Below the pieces are notes generated by a model. It did not search any database. It was not told the DNA's origin and saw only the letters and a program-made list of their open reading frames with translations. The translations under genes were made by a program, and so were the position numbers. 50,935 nucleotides of DNA from an uncultured Bulleidia sp. (GTDB lineage Bacteria > Bacillota_I > Bacilli_A > Erysipelotrichales > Erysipelotrichaceae). The stretch lies in the NCBI GenBank assembly GCA_934725105.1, contig CAKVBD010000017.1, forward strand, positions 1 to 50,935, given 5' to 3'. Shown piece after piece: positions 8,060 through 16,838 of the stretch (its first letter is position 1; each line of letters opens with the position of its first letter).

Positions 8060-9445
8060 TTATTTACATGCATTTACTTGTCCCTCACATCGAAAGGGAA
8101 AGTGTGGCTGATCTAAATATCGCAATACTTTCTTTGAAATAACGACTCCAGCAGATAATAGATATCTCACCCATTGATCTGCATTGACAATCATCCAGAT
8201 CCAGAAAATATCTAAATGGAATACAGAACTCACAAGATAGCTTCCAAATACACGCACACCCCAGATTCCAACCATATCAATGATTGTTGGTAATGTACTG
8301 AACCCAATGGATCGTATAAATCCATATTCAATCTTTGATTTCATTTGTGGGAATTGTGATGCAATCATAGATAATAGATAAACATGTGCAATATCAATCA
8401 ATTCCATCTTATCTGTCAATAAATGTAAGACATTCTTAGAAAATAGAAGTAAGAACAACATGTTAATTCCACAGATGATATAACAATAATAATTCAACCG
8501 CTTATAGGAAGCCTTAAACATATCTGCATCCTTTGCACCAATGGCTAATGAGGATAAAGACATCGCAGCAGTCAAGAACCCTGAACTCATCATGTCGCAG
8601 AATCCTTCTGCCTGCAGTCCAATCTGATACGCTGCATAGAACTGTTGACCATAGCCCAAGATATACGTAGATAAGAATACAGCCGCAAAGTTCCAGAAAG
8701 AATTTCCTACCGCTGTTGGAACACCAAATCGAACCAATTCTTTGATTGTTGTCATATCGATATTGAATTTAGATAATTCATGTGAACGATAGACACTGTT
8801 TCGATTGAATAATAAATACACTCCAACAAGCAGCATTACAATAATACGAAGGTTGTTTGTAATTGCGGCACCTTGTAATCCCAACCCTTGGATTGGACCA
8901 ATCCCAAGAATTAACACATATCCCAATACCATACTGACAAGATTTCCAATCGTTGCGATATACAATGGGGTTTTAGTATTGCCATCAGCTTGAAACACGG
9001 AAGAATTCAAATGAATAATTGCCAGGAAAGGATAAGTCAATACATGGATTCGCAAGAAAGATGCACCATATGTCAATAACGTTGAATCTGAACTCATCGT
9101 AGATAATAACGGTTGAGGAAATACCCAGATCAAAACGGCAGCAACAAGAGCAATTGGAAATGCAATACACAGTGCCTGGAAATAATAATTGAGACCTTCT
9201 TTTCTTTTTCCAGCACCAAAGGCTCTCGCAAAAATCACCATTGTACCAATCGCAAACCCTTTTAATATCGAGAAATATATTCCATAGACACGTGTAGAAA
9301 TTCCATACGCACTGATTTCCGTTACACTGAGTCTTCCAATATATCCTGTCAATATCATGTCAGAAAGAATCAGGAAAGCATTTTCAAGGATTGCGGGTAC
9401 TAATATGCGTAATATTTTCTGATCTAGTTTTTTTGTATCCCTCAT
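8060..9445 (-). CDS. MATE-family multidrug/Na+ antiporter
   Basis: 461 residues with about 12 hydrophobic segments arranged as two six-helix halves. The N-terminus KLDQKILRILVPAILENAF and the segment AIAFPIALVAAVLIW-type helices are typical of MatE proteins (DinF/NorM superfamily). Shine-Dalgarno GGAGGTAAG lies just upstream of the ATG. It begins after a strong terminator (9464-9503), so it starts a second transcription unit or depends on read-through. Known family members export organic cations, drugs or metabolites in exchange for Na+ or H+. Its place beside a phosphatase and a deglycase suggests metabolite efflux, but this is inference. Confidence 0.9.
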   Translation of the reverse strand: MRDTKKLDQKILRILVPAILENAFLILSDMILTGYIGRLSVTEISAYGISTRVYGIYFSILKGFAIGTMVIFARAFGAGKRKEGLNYYFQALCIAFPIALVAAVLIWVFPQPLLSTMSSDSTLLTYGASFLRIHVLTYPFLAIIHLNSSVFQADGNTKTPLYIATIGNLVSMVLGYVLILGIGPIQGLGLQGAAITNNLRIIVMLLVGVYLLFNRNSVYRSHELSKFNIDMTTIKELVRFGVPTAVGNSFWNFAAVFLSTYILGYGQQFYAAYQIGLQAEGFCDMMSSGFLTAAMSLSSLAIGAKDADMFKASYKRLNYYCYIICGINMLFLLLFSKNVLHLLTDKMELIDIAHVYLLSMIASQFPQMKSKIEYGFIRSIGFSTLPTIIDMVGIWGVRVFGSYLVSSVFHLDIFWIWMIVNADQWVRYLLSAGVVISKKVLRYLDQPHFPFRCEGQVNACK

Positions 9446-9463
9446 TTGTACTTACCTCCATTT

Positions 9464-9503
9464 TCTAAAAATACAGCCTGCATAAGGAGAGTAAGCAGGC
9501 TGT
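9464..9503 (-). terminator. Terminator after the PTS/SIS operon
   Basis: Perfect 9-bp stem ACAGCCTGC/GCAGGCTGT with a 13-nt loop, followed on the minus strand by ATTTTTAG. It separates the LevR-PTS-SIS unit from the MATE-HAD-SIS unit. Confidence 0.85.
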
Positions 9504-9523
9504 ACTACTAAGATGTATGTGAA

Positions 9524-10495
9524 TTAATAATTATATTTCCACATGTATTTACGCCAGCTTAGTGGGTGCTGACGACGATCAGCAAGAAGATGGTTATAAA
9601 CACCTAGAATCTCACTGTAGAAGCTATGATCGAAGTATCCAGATACTTCACCAAGTTCCTTCATACCATAATCGAAACCATCGATCACTGTTGTATGTTC
9701 AGAGAACTTATCTAAGAATGCTAGTGTTCTTTCATCTACAGCTCTTGTAGCACCTGTGGACTTGAGGAGCAAGTATGCTGTGTCTGGTTCTGTAATTTCG
9801 AATGGTCCGTTGAAGAATTCATCTGAATGAATAGCGGAAGAGTTGATCCACTGCATTTCCATGAAGATGCAGATTGTCTGCTGGTGAGCTGCAGCCCAAG
9901 CTGTACCTGAACCAATTGTGTAAATAACTTCGTTCTTTGCATAGTTGATAGAGAACTTAATTGCATCTGGTACAACTGCCTTTTGTGCTTCTGGAACGAT
10001 TGTGTTCATCTTTTCCATAGCAGCTACCATTTCTTCATACTTCTTGTCATTATGTTCAACAGCATTTACAAGTTCATAAGCAATCTTTAATGCATAAGCA
10101 CCCTTAGATTCTTCATAGAGAGCTCCATCAGCACCTGTGTCCTTGAACTGAATGATATAGTCACAGATTTCTTCCAATGGAGTACCTGTTTCAAGCTGTA
10201 AGCCTACAACTGTTGCGCCAACTTCCTTAGCCTTTTTAGCTGCTGCAACTGTCTGACGTGTATCACCTCTACGGGATGCACAAACGACGAGTGAGTTTTC
10301 ACCTACATTTGCTGGAGTGTCATTAGCAAATTCATTTGCGTTTTCATAAAGAGTTGTAAGTTTCTTTGATTCATGTGTTACATAGTAATGTGGAGCAAAG
10401 AAGCAAGCGAGTGATCCACCACATCCTGTAAAGCTGATGTTGTTGATTTCCTTCTTAGATGTGATTTCATTGATCATTGATTTTACGTCGTACAT
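9524..10495 (-). CDS. SIS-domain deglycase (FrlB/GfrE-like), PTS-operon copy
   Basis: About 323 residues with two SIS domains. The loops are ISFTGCGGSLACFF near residue 20, VVCASRRGDTRQTV near 85 and YTIGSGTAWAAAHQ near 195. HSDEFFNGPFEITEPDT matches the ExFxxGPxEIxEP segment of fructoselysine-6-phosphate deglycase FrlB. The C-terminal RRQHPLSWRKYMWKY aligns with the FrlB end DERRYYGGLVEY. The start was chosen as MYDVKSM because the longer frame only adds a basic leader. It follows PTS IID by 43 bases and is the last gene before a terminator. Predicted to cleave a phosphorylated fructosamine or glucosamine-type amino-acid conjugate to a hexose 6-phosphate and an amine. Confidence 0.82.
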   Translation of the reverse strand: MYDVKSMINEITSKKEINNISFTGCGGSLACFFAPHYYVTHESKKLTTLYENANEFANDTPANVGENSLVVCASRRGDTRQTVAAAKKAKEVGATVVGLQLETGTPLEEICDYIIQFKDTGADGALYEESKGAYALKIAYELVNAVEHNDKKYEEMVAAMEKMNTIVPEAQKAVVPDAIKFSINYAKNEVIYTIGSGTAWAAAHQQTICIFMEMQWINSSAIHSDEFFNGPFEITEPDTAYLLLKSTGATRAVDERTLAFLDKFSEHTTVIDGFDYGMKELGEVSGYFDHSFYSEILGVYNHLLADRRQHPLSWRKYMWKYNY

Positions 10496-10538
10496 AATTT
10501 TTCCCTTTTTGACCTTTCTTTTTGTATGAATCAAGCAA

Positions 10539-11378
10539 TTAGACTGCTAAGATTCCAAAATAATTTAGAATGATGCCTGCTACGAAGCATCCGATGATAA
10601 CTACCATTGGCTTCACTTTTCCTGATTTGATAATGCCGTACATGATCCATGTCATAATTAATGGAATCATTTTTGGTAAGATACCATCTAATACATTCTG
10701 TAATACGAATGCTTCACCAAATGCGATTGGAGTTGTCAAGTTAGCAAGTGAAGCAGACATACCACCGATAACGAATAGACCTGCGATAGAACAAACGAAC
10801 ATTACTTTTTCCATAACATTGGATTGAGACATCTGTCTAACAAATTCCTGTCCCTTTGTATATCCAAGTTTTCCTAAGAACCATGTAATAGATGCAGATG
10901 TTGATACAGAGATCAATGCTGCTAAGATTGGTCCTAAGATACTGCCTTGCTGCGCAAGTGAGATACCAATAGACATTGCGATGATACGAATTGTTCCCTG
11001 GAATAAGGAGTCACCAATTCCTGATAGAGGACCCATTAATGCAACTTTAACTGCGTTGATTGCTGCTGGATCAAATGTATCTGGATTTTCTGCATATTCC
11101 TCTTCCATAGCCTGTGCAATACCTAATGTCAATGCACCACACTGTGGAGTAATATTGAAGAATTCCAAGTGTCTACGATATGCTTCTTTCTTCTTTTCAA
11201 TTTCATCTTCTTCTGGATAGAGACGGTCAATACAGTGAGACATACCATACATGAATGCTGTATTCATCTGTCTTTCATAGTTCCAGTTTGTCTGCATGCA
11301 CCATGCGCCCCAGAAGATTTCCTTTAGCTTTTTATTTAAAGGATAATTTTTTTGTGCTTCTAAACCTTTTTGAGACAT
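10539..11378 (-). CDS. PTS mannose/fructose/sorbose family, component IID
   Basis: About 279 residues. The N-terminal region NWNYERQMNTAFMYGM is characteristic of EIID. It is followed by RRHLEFFNITPQCGALTLGIAQAMEEE, GPLSGIGDSLFQGT and several C-terminal membrane helices. IID pairs with IIC to form the membrane channel of mannose-family PTS permeases. Shine-Dalgarno AGGAG is 9 nt from the ATG at 11378 but only 3 nt from an earlier ATG, so the later one is preferred. It lies between IIC and the SIS deglycase. In the Gfr system the corresponding permease imports glucoselysine and fructoselysine with concomitant phosphorylation. Confidence 0.93.
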   Translation of the reverse strand: MSQKGLEAQKNYPLNKKLKEIFWGAWCMQTNWNYERQMNTAFMYGMSHCIDRLYPEEDEIEKKKEAYRRHLEFFNITPQCGALTLGIAQAMEEEYAENPDTFDPAAINAVKVALMGPLSGIGDSLFQGTIRIIAMSIGISLAQQGSILGPILAALISVSTSASITWFLGKLGYTKGQEFVRQMSQSNVMEKVMFVCSIAGLFVIGGMSASLANLTTPIAFGEAFVLQNVLDGILPKMIPLIMTWIMYGIIKSGKVKPMVVIIGCFVAGIILNYFGILAV

Positions 11379-11392
11379 AATCATTTACTCCT

Positions 11393-12190
11393 TTAATTAT
11401 CTAGATCTTCTAGATCATCTAATGTGCTGTCAACAGATTGTGGTGCTACGTTTGCTCCACTGCCTGTATACTTAACTGTATATAGAACAACAGCGATAAC
11501 GATACCGATCAAGGCAATAGCAGTTAAGCCAAGTCCTGAGTATGCAGCTAATAAGAAGCCAGCGAAGAAATATACAACTGTGTTTCTATTAACCATTGTG
11601 GATAACAACATTGCAAATCCGTAGAAGGCAATGATATTTGCACCTAATGAGATACCCTTTGTCAGCCATGCTGGAACAGAAGAAGCAATGGACTGTACTA
11701 CATCAGCACCGAAGTAAACGGATAAGAATACTGGAATGATTGTAAACATGACATAGAGTACAGGACCATATACAATGTCAACTCTCTTTGCTTTTGCGAA
11801 GTCACCTTTATCAACAGCTTCATCACACATGTGTGTAAAACGAATACGGATGACAGAAGAGATTGTTCCTAATAATGTGGATAATAGAGTCATAGGAACT
11901 GCTACTGTAAGAGCTGTTTCAATATCCGCACCAGTCATGATGCAGATTGCACATCCTACTAAGGAACCCATGTTCATATCGATACCAGAAGCACCGATGG
12001 ACATCATACCTAATGTAGCCAATTCCATCTGTGCACCAACTGCTAATCCAACTGGTAAATTACCAAGTAATAAACCACAGATGGTACATGTCATAAGAGG
12101 TCTTTCGAAGTTCAATCTTCCCAACATACGGGAGTCAAGAATCATCAGAACCGAAATAAGTGTCACTATCAATGTTTGTACAATACGCAT
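11393..12190 (-). CDS. PTS mannose/fructose/sorbose family, component IIC
   Basis: 265 residues, highly hydrophobic, with the EIIC-mannose signature region PLMTCTICGLLLGNLPVGLAVGAQMELATLG near residues 32-62. It forms the translocation channel with IID. The charged C-terminal tail (STLDDLEDLDN) is cytoplasmic. It sits between IIB and IID with short gaps in the same direction. The acidic tail is somewhat longer than in mannose permeases. Substrate is assigned only from context. Confidence 0.93.
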   Translation of the reverse strand: MRIVQTLIVTLISVLMILDSRMLGRLNFERPLMTCTICGLLLGNLPVGLAVGAQMELATLGMMSIGASGIDMNMGSLVGCAICIMTGADIETALTVAVPMTLLSTLLGTISSVIRIRFTHMCDEAVDKGDFAKAKRVDIVYGPVLYVMFTIIPVFLSVYFGADVVQSIASSVPAWLTKGISLGANIIAFYGFAMLLSTMVNRNTVVYFFAGFLLAAYSGLGLTAIALIGIVIAVVLYTVKYTGSGANVAPQSVDSTLDDLEDLDN

Positions 12191-12230
12191 AATTATTAAT
12201 TAACCCCCTTTCGATAGTGAATGGTTGTGA

Positions 12231-12695
12231 TCATAGTTTTAGAGAATCACGTTTTGTTGTTGGTAACTGCTGCATAAACAGTTCACAACCTGTTGCCTGG
12301 ATCTTTCTAAGGTCTTCTTCTTCATCTGGAGTGAGATAAACAACATCTCCATATTTTTTAGAACCTTCTTTTTTAGCAATTCCACCAAGATTTAATTCTT
12401 TGAATTTTGGATGATTAGCGATATATCCTGCTGCATCTTTGCAGTTTCCGAAAATAATGAATACATTATCGTTAAGTGAGTCAATTTTATCGGCGCGTTC
12501 AAGTGCTTTGCTGACAGAGAATATATTGAGTTTGCATCCTGCTGGCTTTGCCATGTTTAGCGTCATCTTCTGGAAGTCGTCATTTGCTACCTTATCATCA
12601 ATGACAATGATTCTTGTTGCTGATAAGAAGTGTGTCCAGGTAAATGCTACCTGTCCATGTACCAGACGATGATCGATCCGTAGTGCTTTAATCAT
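12231..12695 (-). CDS. PTS mannose/fructose/sorbose family, component IIB
   Basis: 154 residues, the normal size. RIDHRLVHGQV at residues 6-16 holds the phosphorylated His (H13 of the conserved HGQ). It accepts phosphate from IIA and passes it to the incoming sugar. Shine-Dalgarno AAGGAGG precedes the ATG. It is a separate gene from IIA, unlike E. coli ManX. This four-gene IIA-IIB-IIC-IID arrangement is shared with the levDEFG and gfrABCD systems. Confidence 0.93.
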   Translation of the reverse strand: MIKALRIDHRLVHGQVAFTWTHFLSATRIIVIDDKVANDDFQKMTLNMAKPAGCKLNIFSVSKALERADKIDSLNDNVFIIFGNCKDAAGYIANHPKFKELNLGGIAKKEGSKKYGDVVYLTPDEEEDLRKIQATGCELFMQQLPTTKRDSLKL

Positions 12696-12713
12696 TCTTA
12701 CACCTCCTTTTCT

Positions 12714-13130
12714 TTACAGATCTTCTTCAATCCCTTCAATGTTTACTAATGCTGTATTGCAATAGACTGCTTTGAAGTCATTTGAATTTAGTTTTGTTTC
12801 GATTTCTTCCTGACTTGGATTTGTCAAAATGAAATCAATGAGAACGCCAAGCGTTGTATTTGTGATGAGATGAAACTGATGATCTCTTAATGCATTTACA
12901 AATCCGTTATTGACGGAACCGCCATATAAATCTGTAAATACATATAAGTCTTGTGTTTCTTCATCATATGTATCCATGATTTTTTGAATCGTTTGATCCA
13001 GATTGAAATCTGGTGTTGTGTAGCAACAGTACGTTTCTACCCCTTCATCTGTAGCGATGATTTTTAATGCTGATCGAAAACCTTCTGCTAATGTGCCATG
13101 TGTTGCGATGACAATTTTTCTTTCTTTCAT
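12714..13130 (-). CDS. PTS mannose/fructose/sorbose family, component IIA
   Basis: 138 residues. IATHGTLAEG places the phosphorylated His at residue 11, followed by the helix FRSALKIIATDE. FTDLYGGSVNNGF is the second conserved loop (DLxGGSP-type). Phosphate comes from HPr-His-P. The ATG overlaps the stop of the LevR-type gene (ATGA) with Shine-Dalgarno GAGGGAG inside that gene, so regulator and permease are translationally coupled. This makes the regulator part of its own operon. Confidence 0.93.
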   Translation of the reverse strand: MKERKIVIATHGTLAEGFRSALKIIATDEGVETYCCYTTPDFNLDQTIQKIMDTYDEETQDLYVFTDLYGGSVNNGFVNALRDHQFHLITNTTLGVLIDFILTNPSQEEIETKLNSNDFKAVYCNTALVNIEGIEEDL

Positions 13131-15814
13131 TTTGTTTCTCCCTCATGTTCGAAAAACGAATATATATATTTCATTTCTGAATCCGGTATAACGATGCTGT
13201 AATGAGATTCAATGTTTTTAAATGATGCATGAATATCTTGAATAAAATCCTGATGATTCTTTACGAATTCATCTGTTGCATTATCGTTTTGAAGTACTGA
13301 TGTTTTTGTAACGAGTCTTTCAATGAGAATGCATACATGGATATAGATTGCAACTAATGTCCTGCCTTCAAGATTTACATTTCTTCTTGTCTGCAATGTA
13401 TCAATTGCTGCAGTTGTTGCATCCAGTAATGGTTTTGGATTCAAGATTGTCAGATAATTCAATACATTCATCAATGTAAAGTTTGTTCTGACATTGTTAA
13501 TCAGCTGCTTCAAGTTATCTTCATTAAGATAACCACTCAATTTTGTGGAAACCAGATCCAGGTTTGTAGTGGTGATAATGTCTTGCAGAGGAATGAAAGG
13601 GATTCCGTTCACCCCTGGATCTTCTGTTCCACTCACGAATAGCACGTTATATATTTCCTGTACCTTTTGAATTTCTTGTTTTGCTTCTGTAAAAGAAACA
13701 ATTTGAAGCGATACAGGTATTTCAATTGGAAGGGAATCATAGAACAGATTGGACATTCTCTGTGCTGTCTGGATTCCACTTTCACTTGTGAATAAGATTG
13801 CATCTTTCTTTCTAGATTTCAGAATTGTATATTCAACCTTGTAATCTTCTTCTGCGTTATCAAAGAACTTTTCAATTGGAACTGCATTTTTGATTTTGTA
13901 GCCAAGATCCAATGCCATCTTTGTGGTGACATTGTTAATGACTGCTAAATTTCTATTTTTCGCAAATTCATCATCCGCAATCTTTTCCAAGGATCCCATA
14001 TCTACCATGATGCAGATATCCGCATGCTGGTTAATTCTTGAAAGCTTGTCACGAAGCTTCATCTTGATTTCTTCAACGGTTGTCATGACTGGCATATCGA
14101 TGGAATCAAATACGTAAGAACCAATCATTGTATTAACTGCACTTGCAATGGATGAAGCTGTAGAGTATCCATGACAGATTACAATTCCAAATGTTTTGTT
14201 TTTATTGAAATCTTCGTTATAGGAAGAAATGGTTAGATTCATGATAATCTTCAAGATCTCAGGAATTTCTTCTTCAAGATTCATCATGAGCAGCTGTGAA
14301 AATTCATCACTCACCATCGTTTCACTGACATAGATGCGTCTCATCTTTTGACTTGTCTTGATCAATGCATTTGCATGTTCATCTTCCCATTTAGAAATCT
14401 GAATGTTGTTTTCTTTATATACAACAAGTAATTTTGCAATCAGGAATGAGAAACTTCCTGGAATATTAATGAAGTACTTTTGTGCAACACGATTCACAAT
14501 CAATGAGATTGCTGCTTCTGTTCCACGCAATGTACGATCATTTCCAACACTTCTTAGAAGTTTTTCAGCCATCTGTTCATAGACTTTGTTATAGGCATCC
14601 ATTGTTTCCGCAACAGATTTCTTTTCACTTGCTTCTAGCACATTTGTGAAATATGTAAGATACTCATTGATTTCTGTACTTACTTGATAAGAATGACAAT
14701 CAATGTATCGAACATCTTCTGTTGTAATTTCAATGTTTTCCAATACTTCTTCTGGCAAGTCATATGTATGAACGATGATTTCATCATCATTTGTATTCAT
14801 TGCCTGTGCACAGATCAATTTGATCATTTTAGATAACTGATCAATGTTGTTTTCATATTTTCGATTGCTTAGCGCTCTTAATACGTTGGAACAGATCTGA
14901 ATGTTTTTTCCAAGCAGATCAGATTCCCTGGCAAACAATGCAATGACAATTCCCTCTTTTTCTTCTTTTGGCTTTTCATCAAAGTCTTTCATATGAATTG
15001 CAACTGGAATATACTTTGCAAGTTCTGCAGGCAGGAAATCATCCGGTCTATTACAAGCTAGAAAGATAAAGTGGACATTTTTGTTTATACCTTTTTCAAA
15101 GAACTGCAATAAATATGAACTGATTTCATCTGTCATCTTTTCAAAATGAGATAGGATCAATACAATCGATTCATTTTGTTTTTCATTGATATACGACTGT
15201 ATCTTTTCAACAAGGAATGGATCAGGATTGGAAAGATCACGATGAATGATCTTTGCCCCTTTTTGAAGAATTCCTTTTTTCACTTGAGAGTTTTTACAAA
15301 CCAATTCCGCAAGTGTCTGTTTTCCACAACCTTCATTTCCGTAAATGATGAATGAAAGACCATCTGGAGGATAATTGAATACTTCATTGCATTTCTTGAT
15401 CGTTCTTTTTAATGAACCATCATATCCAACCATTGAAGTAAAAACATCAGAGATACTTCCACACTTTTTCAAATACTCAATCATTTCTTCCATATCCAGG
15501 AATTCCTGATTACGTATGGAAACGTGGAATTTCTTTTCCAGTGCAACACCATCGAAGAAGAAGACTGGTCTGCTTTTGACCTTGTAGATTTCATCCTCTT
15601 CACATAGCTCATTGAGATATTGAGAAGTGATGCTTCTTGAGATATGTAATGCATCCGCAATCGATACGGTTGTAAACATATCGGTATGTACCAGATCAAA
15701 TTTGTTTGTTTTGTCAGTGATATATTCACTGATCATTTCCTTTGTTGTCTTGTTCATATCTTTTACGCTTTCTATTCTACGTTTGAGAATCCTTAAAATT
15801 TTTTTGTACCGCAT
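13127..15814 (-). CDS. LevR-type PTS-controlled transcriptional regulator with degenerate AAA+ domain
   Basis: About 895 residues. Counted from the upstream TTG codon (3 residues earlier), the order is: N-terminal winged HTH (40-75, SIADALHISRSITSQYL), AAA+ domain (155-300) with Walker A GNEGCGKQ, PRD-like region (about 395-500), EIIA-mannose-like domain with IVICHGYSTA, EIIB-like segment, and a C-terminal PRD. LevR/GfrR-type activators normally use sigma-54 through a GAFTGA loop. Here the stretch between Walker A and the Walker-B position (IVLILSHFE instead of a xxLFLDE motif) is short and lacks any GAFTGA. So it probably works without sigma-54. PTS phosphorylation of the PRDs should set its activity. 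The start may be the ATG at 15814 or the TTG at 15823; neither has a strong Shine-Dalgarno. Confidence 0.87.
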   Translation of the reverse strand: MRYKKILRILKRRIESVKDMNKTTKEMISEYITDKTNKFDLVHTDMFTTVSIADALHISRSITSQYLNELCEEDEIYKVKSRPVFFFDGVALEKKFHVSIRNQEFLDMEEMIEYLKKCGSISDVFTSMVGYDGSLKRTIKKCNEVFNYPPDGLSFIIYGNEGCGKQTLAELVCKNSQVKKGILQKGAKIIHRDLSNPDPFLVEKIQSYINEKQNESIVLILSHFEKMTDEISSYLLQFFEKGINKNVHFIFLACNRPDDFLPAELAKYIPVAIHMKDFDEKPKEEKEGIVIALFARESDLLGKNIQICSNVLRALSNRKYENNIDQLSKMIKLICAQAMNTNDDEIIVHTYDLPEEVLENIEITTEDVRYIDCHSYQVSTEINEYLTYFTNVLEASEKKSVAETMDAYNKVYEQMAEKLLRSVGNDRTLRGTEAAISLIVNRVAQKYFINIPGSFSFLIAKLLVVYKENNIQISKWEDEHANALIKTSQKMRRIYVSETMVSDEFSQLLMMNLEEEIPEILKIIMNLTISSYNEDFNKNKTFGIVICHGYSTASSIASAVNTMIGSYVFDSIDMPVMTTVEEIKMKLRDKLSRINQHADICIMVDMGSLEKIADDEFAKNRNLAVINNVTTKMALDLGYKIKNAVPIEKFFDNAEEDYKVEYTILKSRKKDAILFTSESGIQTAQRMSNLFYDSLPIEIPVSLQIVSFTEAKQEIQKVQEIYNVLFVSGTEDPGVNGIPFIPLQDIITTTNLDLVSTKLSGYLNEDNLKQLINNVRTNFTLMNVLNYLTILNPKPLLDATTAAIDTLQTRRNVNLEGRTLVAIYIHVCILIERLVTKTSVLQNDNATDEFVKNHQDFIQDIHASFKNIESHYSIVIPDSEMKYIYSFFEHEGETK

Positions 15815-15883
15815 TTCCAACAAAAACCATAATTTTTCGTTAGAAACTAGACAGATTTAACTGTTTTCGACACTACAGACATT

Positions 15884-15897
15884 TGAAAACGCTTTAT
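15884..15897 (+). promoter_or_regulatory. cre-like site in the LevR/GntR intergenic region
   Basis: TGAAAACGCTTTAT differs from the Gram-positive catabolite-responsive element consensus TGWAANCGNTNWCA at the last two bases. It lies between the divergent LevR-type and GntR genes, a sensible place for CcpA control of a sugar operon. Confidence 0.45.
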
Positions 15898-15907
15898 TTC
15901 GTTTCTT

Positions 15908-15937
15908 TTGTCAACACTTTTCGCATCTGTCGATAAT
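15908..15937 (+). promoter_or_regulatory. Candidate promoter for the GntR gene
   Basis: -35 TTGTCA at 15908-15913, an 18-nt spacer, and -10 GATAAT at 15932-15937. The two operators follow immediately, so bound repressor would cover the start site. A second, more proximal -10 exists at 16031. Confidence 0.5.
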
Positions 15938-15941
15938 ATTA

Positions 15942-15970
15942 TGTATATACATTTAATATTTGTATATACA
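15942..15970. promoter_or_regulatory. Tandem GntR/HutC-family operators
   Basis: Two perfect copies of the palindrome TGTATATACA lie at 15942-15951 and 15961-15970, 19 bases apart. They match the HutC-subfamily operator consensus yGTMTAKACy exactly. They lie between the divergent LevR-type and GntR/UTRA genes, so the GntR protein at 16043 is the obvious ligand. Confidence 0.75.
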
Positions 15971-16030
15971 TTTAAAGTATTATGGAATAATATTTCGCTA
16001 CTATAACTTCTAAAGTAAAAGGCAAATCGA

Positions 16031-16036
16031 TATAAT
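16031..16036 (+). promoter_or_regulatory. Proximal -10 of the GntR gene, 6 nt from ATG
   Basis: A perfect TATAAT ends 6 nt before the ATG at 16043 and no Shine-Dalgarno is present. The -35 (TTCTAA, 17 nt upstream) is weak. If used, the transcript would begin at or near the start codon. Confidence 0.45.
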
Positions 16037-16042
16037 TGATAT

Positions 16043-16768
16043 ATGAAAACAGTCCAAAAATACGAAGAAATTGAACAATACATCTTAAATTTAATTGCGG
16101 AACAGAACTTAAAACCTGGAAATAAAATTCCAACAGAAATTGAATTATGCGAACAAAGTGGATATTCTAGAATGACAATCAATAAAGCATTGAATCATTT
16201 AGTTGATAAAGGATACATCGTTCGAACACGAGGAAAAGGAAGCTTTGTTGCTTCCCCTTCTGTACAGAAACAACTTTCAAAATTCAGCAGTTTTACAGAT
16301 GATATGCGAAGCATTGGATTAAAAGCAGGATCAAAGCTTTTATCATATTCTGTCATTCAAGCAAAAGGAAACCCAATCGTTCAACAAAAGCTGCAATTAG
16401 AAGATGATGATCTAGTTCATGATTTTGTTCGATTAAGAACAGGTAATGACACACCGATTGCATTAAGCCATACATGGATCAGTGCAAAAATCATTCCAAT
16501 GATTCCACCAGCTCAGCTAGAGCACTCTTTGATTACATATCTCAAAGAACAATATTCCATAAAACCAGAACATGGTGAATTCGAATTTTCTGCTAAAGTT
16601 CCTACTGCAGAACAAAAAAAGCTCCTGCAGTTAAATAAGCAGGAAGCTCTTCTAATCTGTGCACATACAACATATGGTGATTTTCATGGAGAAATTCTCC
16701 CGTATGAATATGTTGAAACATCTTATAACAGTGATTTATATACATATACATTAAGCATCAAGGTGTAA
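16043..16768 (+). CDS. GntR-family (HutC subfamily) transcriptional regulator with UTRA domain
   Basis: 241 residues. The N-terminal winged HTH (YILNLIAEQNLKPGNKIPTE and SRMTINKALNHLVDKGYIVRTRGKGSFV, residues 13-70) is followed by a UTRA effector domain (about 90-235). UTRA domains of NagR, FrlR and YvoA sense phosphosugars. It is divergent from the LevR-PTS-SIS operon across an intergenic region with two HutC-type operators. It therefore probably represses that operon, itself, or both, in response to a phosphorylated Amadori compound or hexosamine phosphate. FrlR in the E. coli fructoselysine operon belongs to the same family, which fits the substrate guess. Confidence 0.88.
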   Translation: MKTVQKYEEIEQYILNLIAEQNLKPGNKIPTEIELCEQSGYSRMTINKALNHLVDKGYIVRTRGKGSFVASPSVQKQLSKFSSFTDDMRSIGLKAGSKLLSYSVIQAKGNPIVQQKLQLEDDDLVHDFVRLRTGNDTPIALSHTWISAKIIPMIPPAQLEHSLITYLKEQYSIKPEHGEFEFSAKVPTAEQKKLLQLNKQEALLICAHTTYGDFHGEILPYEYVETSYNSDLYTYTLSIKV

Positions 16769-16838
16769 TATCCTTGATGGTTTTTTATATTTCACTACTT
16801 TTTCATACACACATCTAGATAGCTCATATATAACTAAG

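Noticed and set aside
15815..15823. TTG start for the LevR-type gene
   Set aside because: It adds three residues only and no better ribosome-binding site; the ATG at 15814 is preferred, though not certain.
15824..16042. Sigma-54 (-24/-12) promoter for the LevR-PTS operon
   Set aside because: I looked for TGGCAC-N5-TTGC on the minus strand and found none.
15847..16182. 111-codon minus-strand frame across the GntR promoter and start
   Set aside because: It covers operators and the start of GntR; no Shine-Dalgarno; shadow frame.
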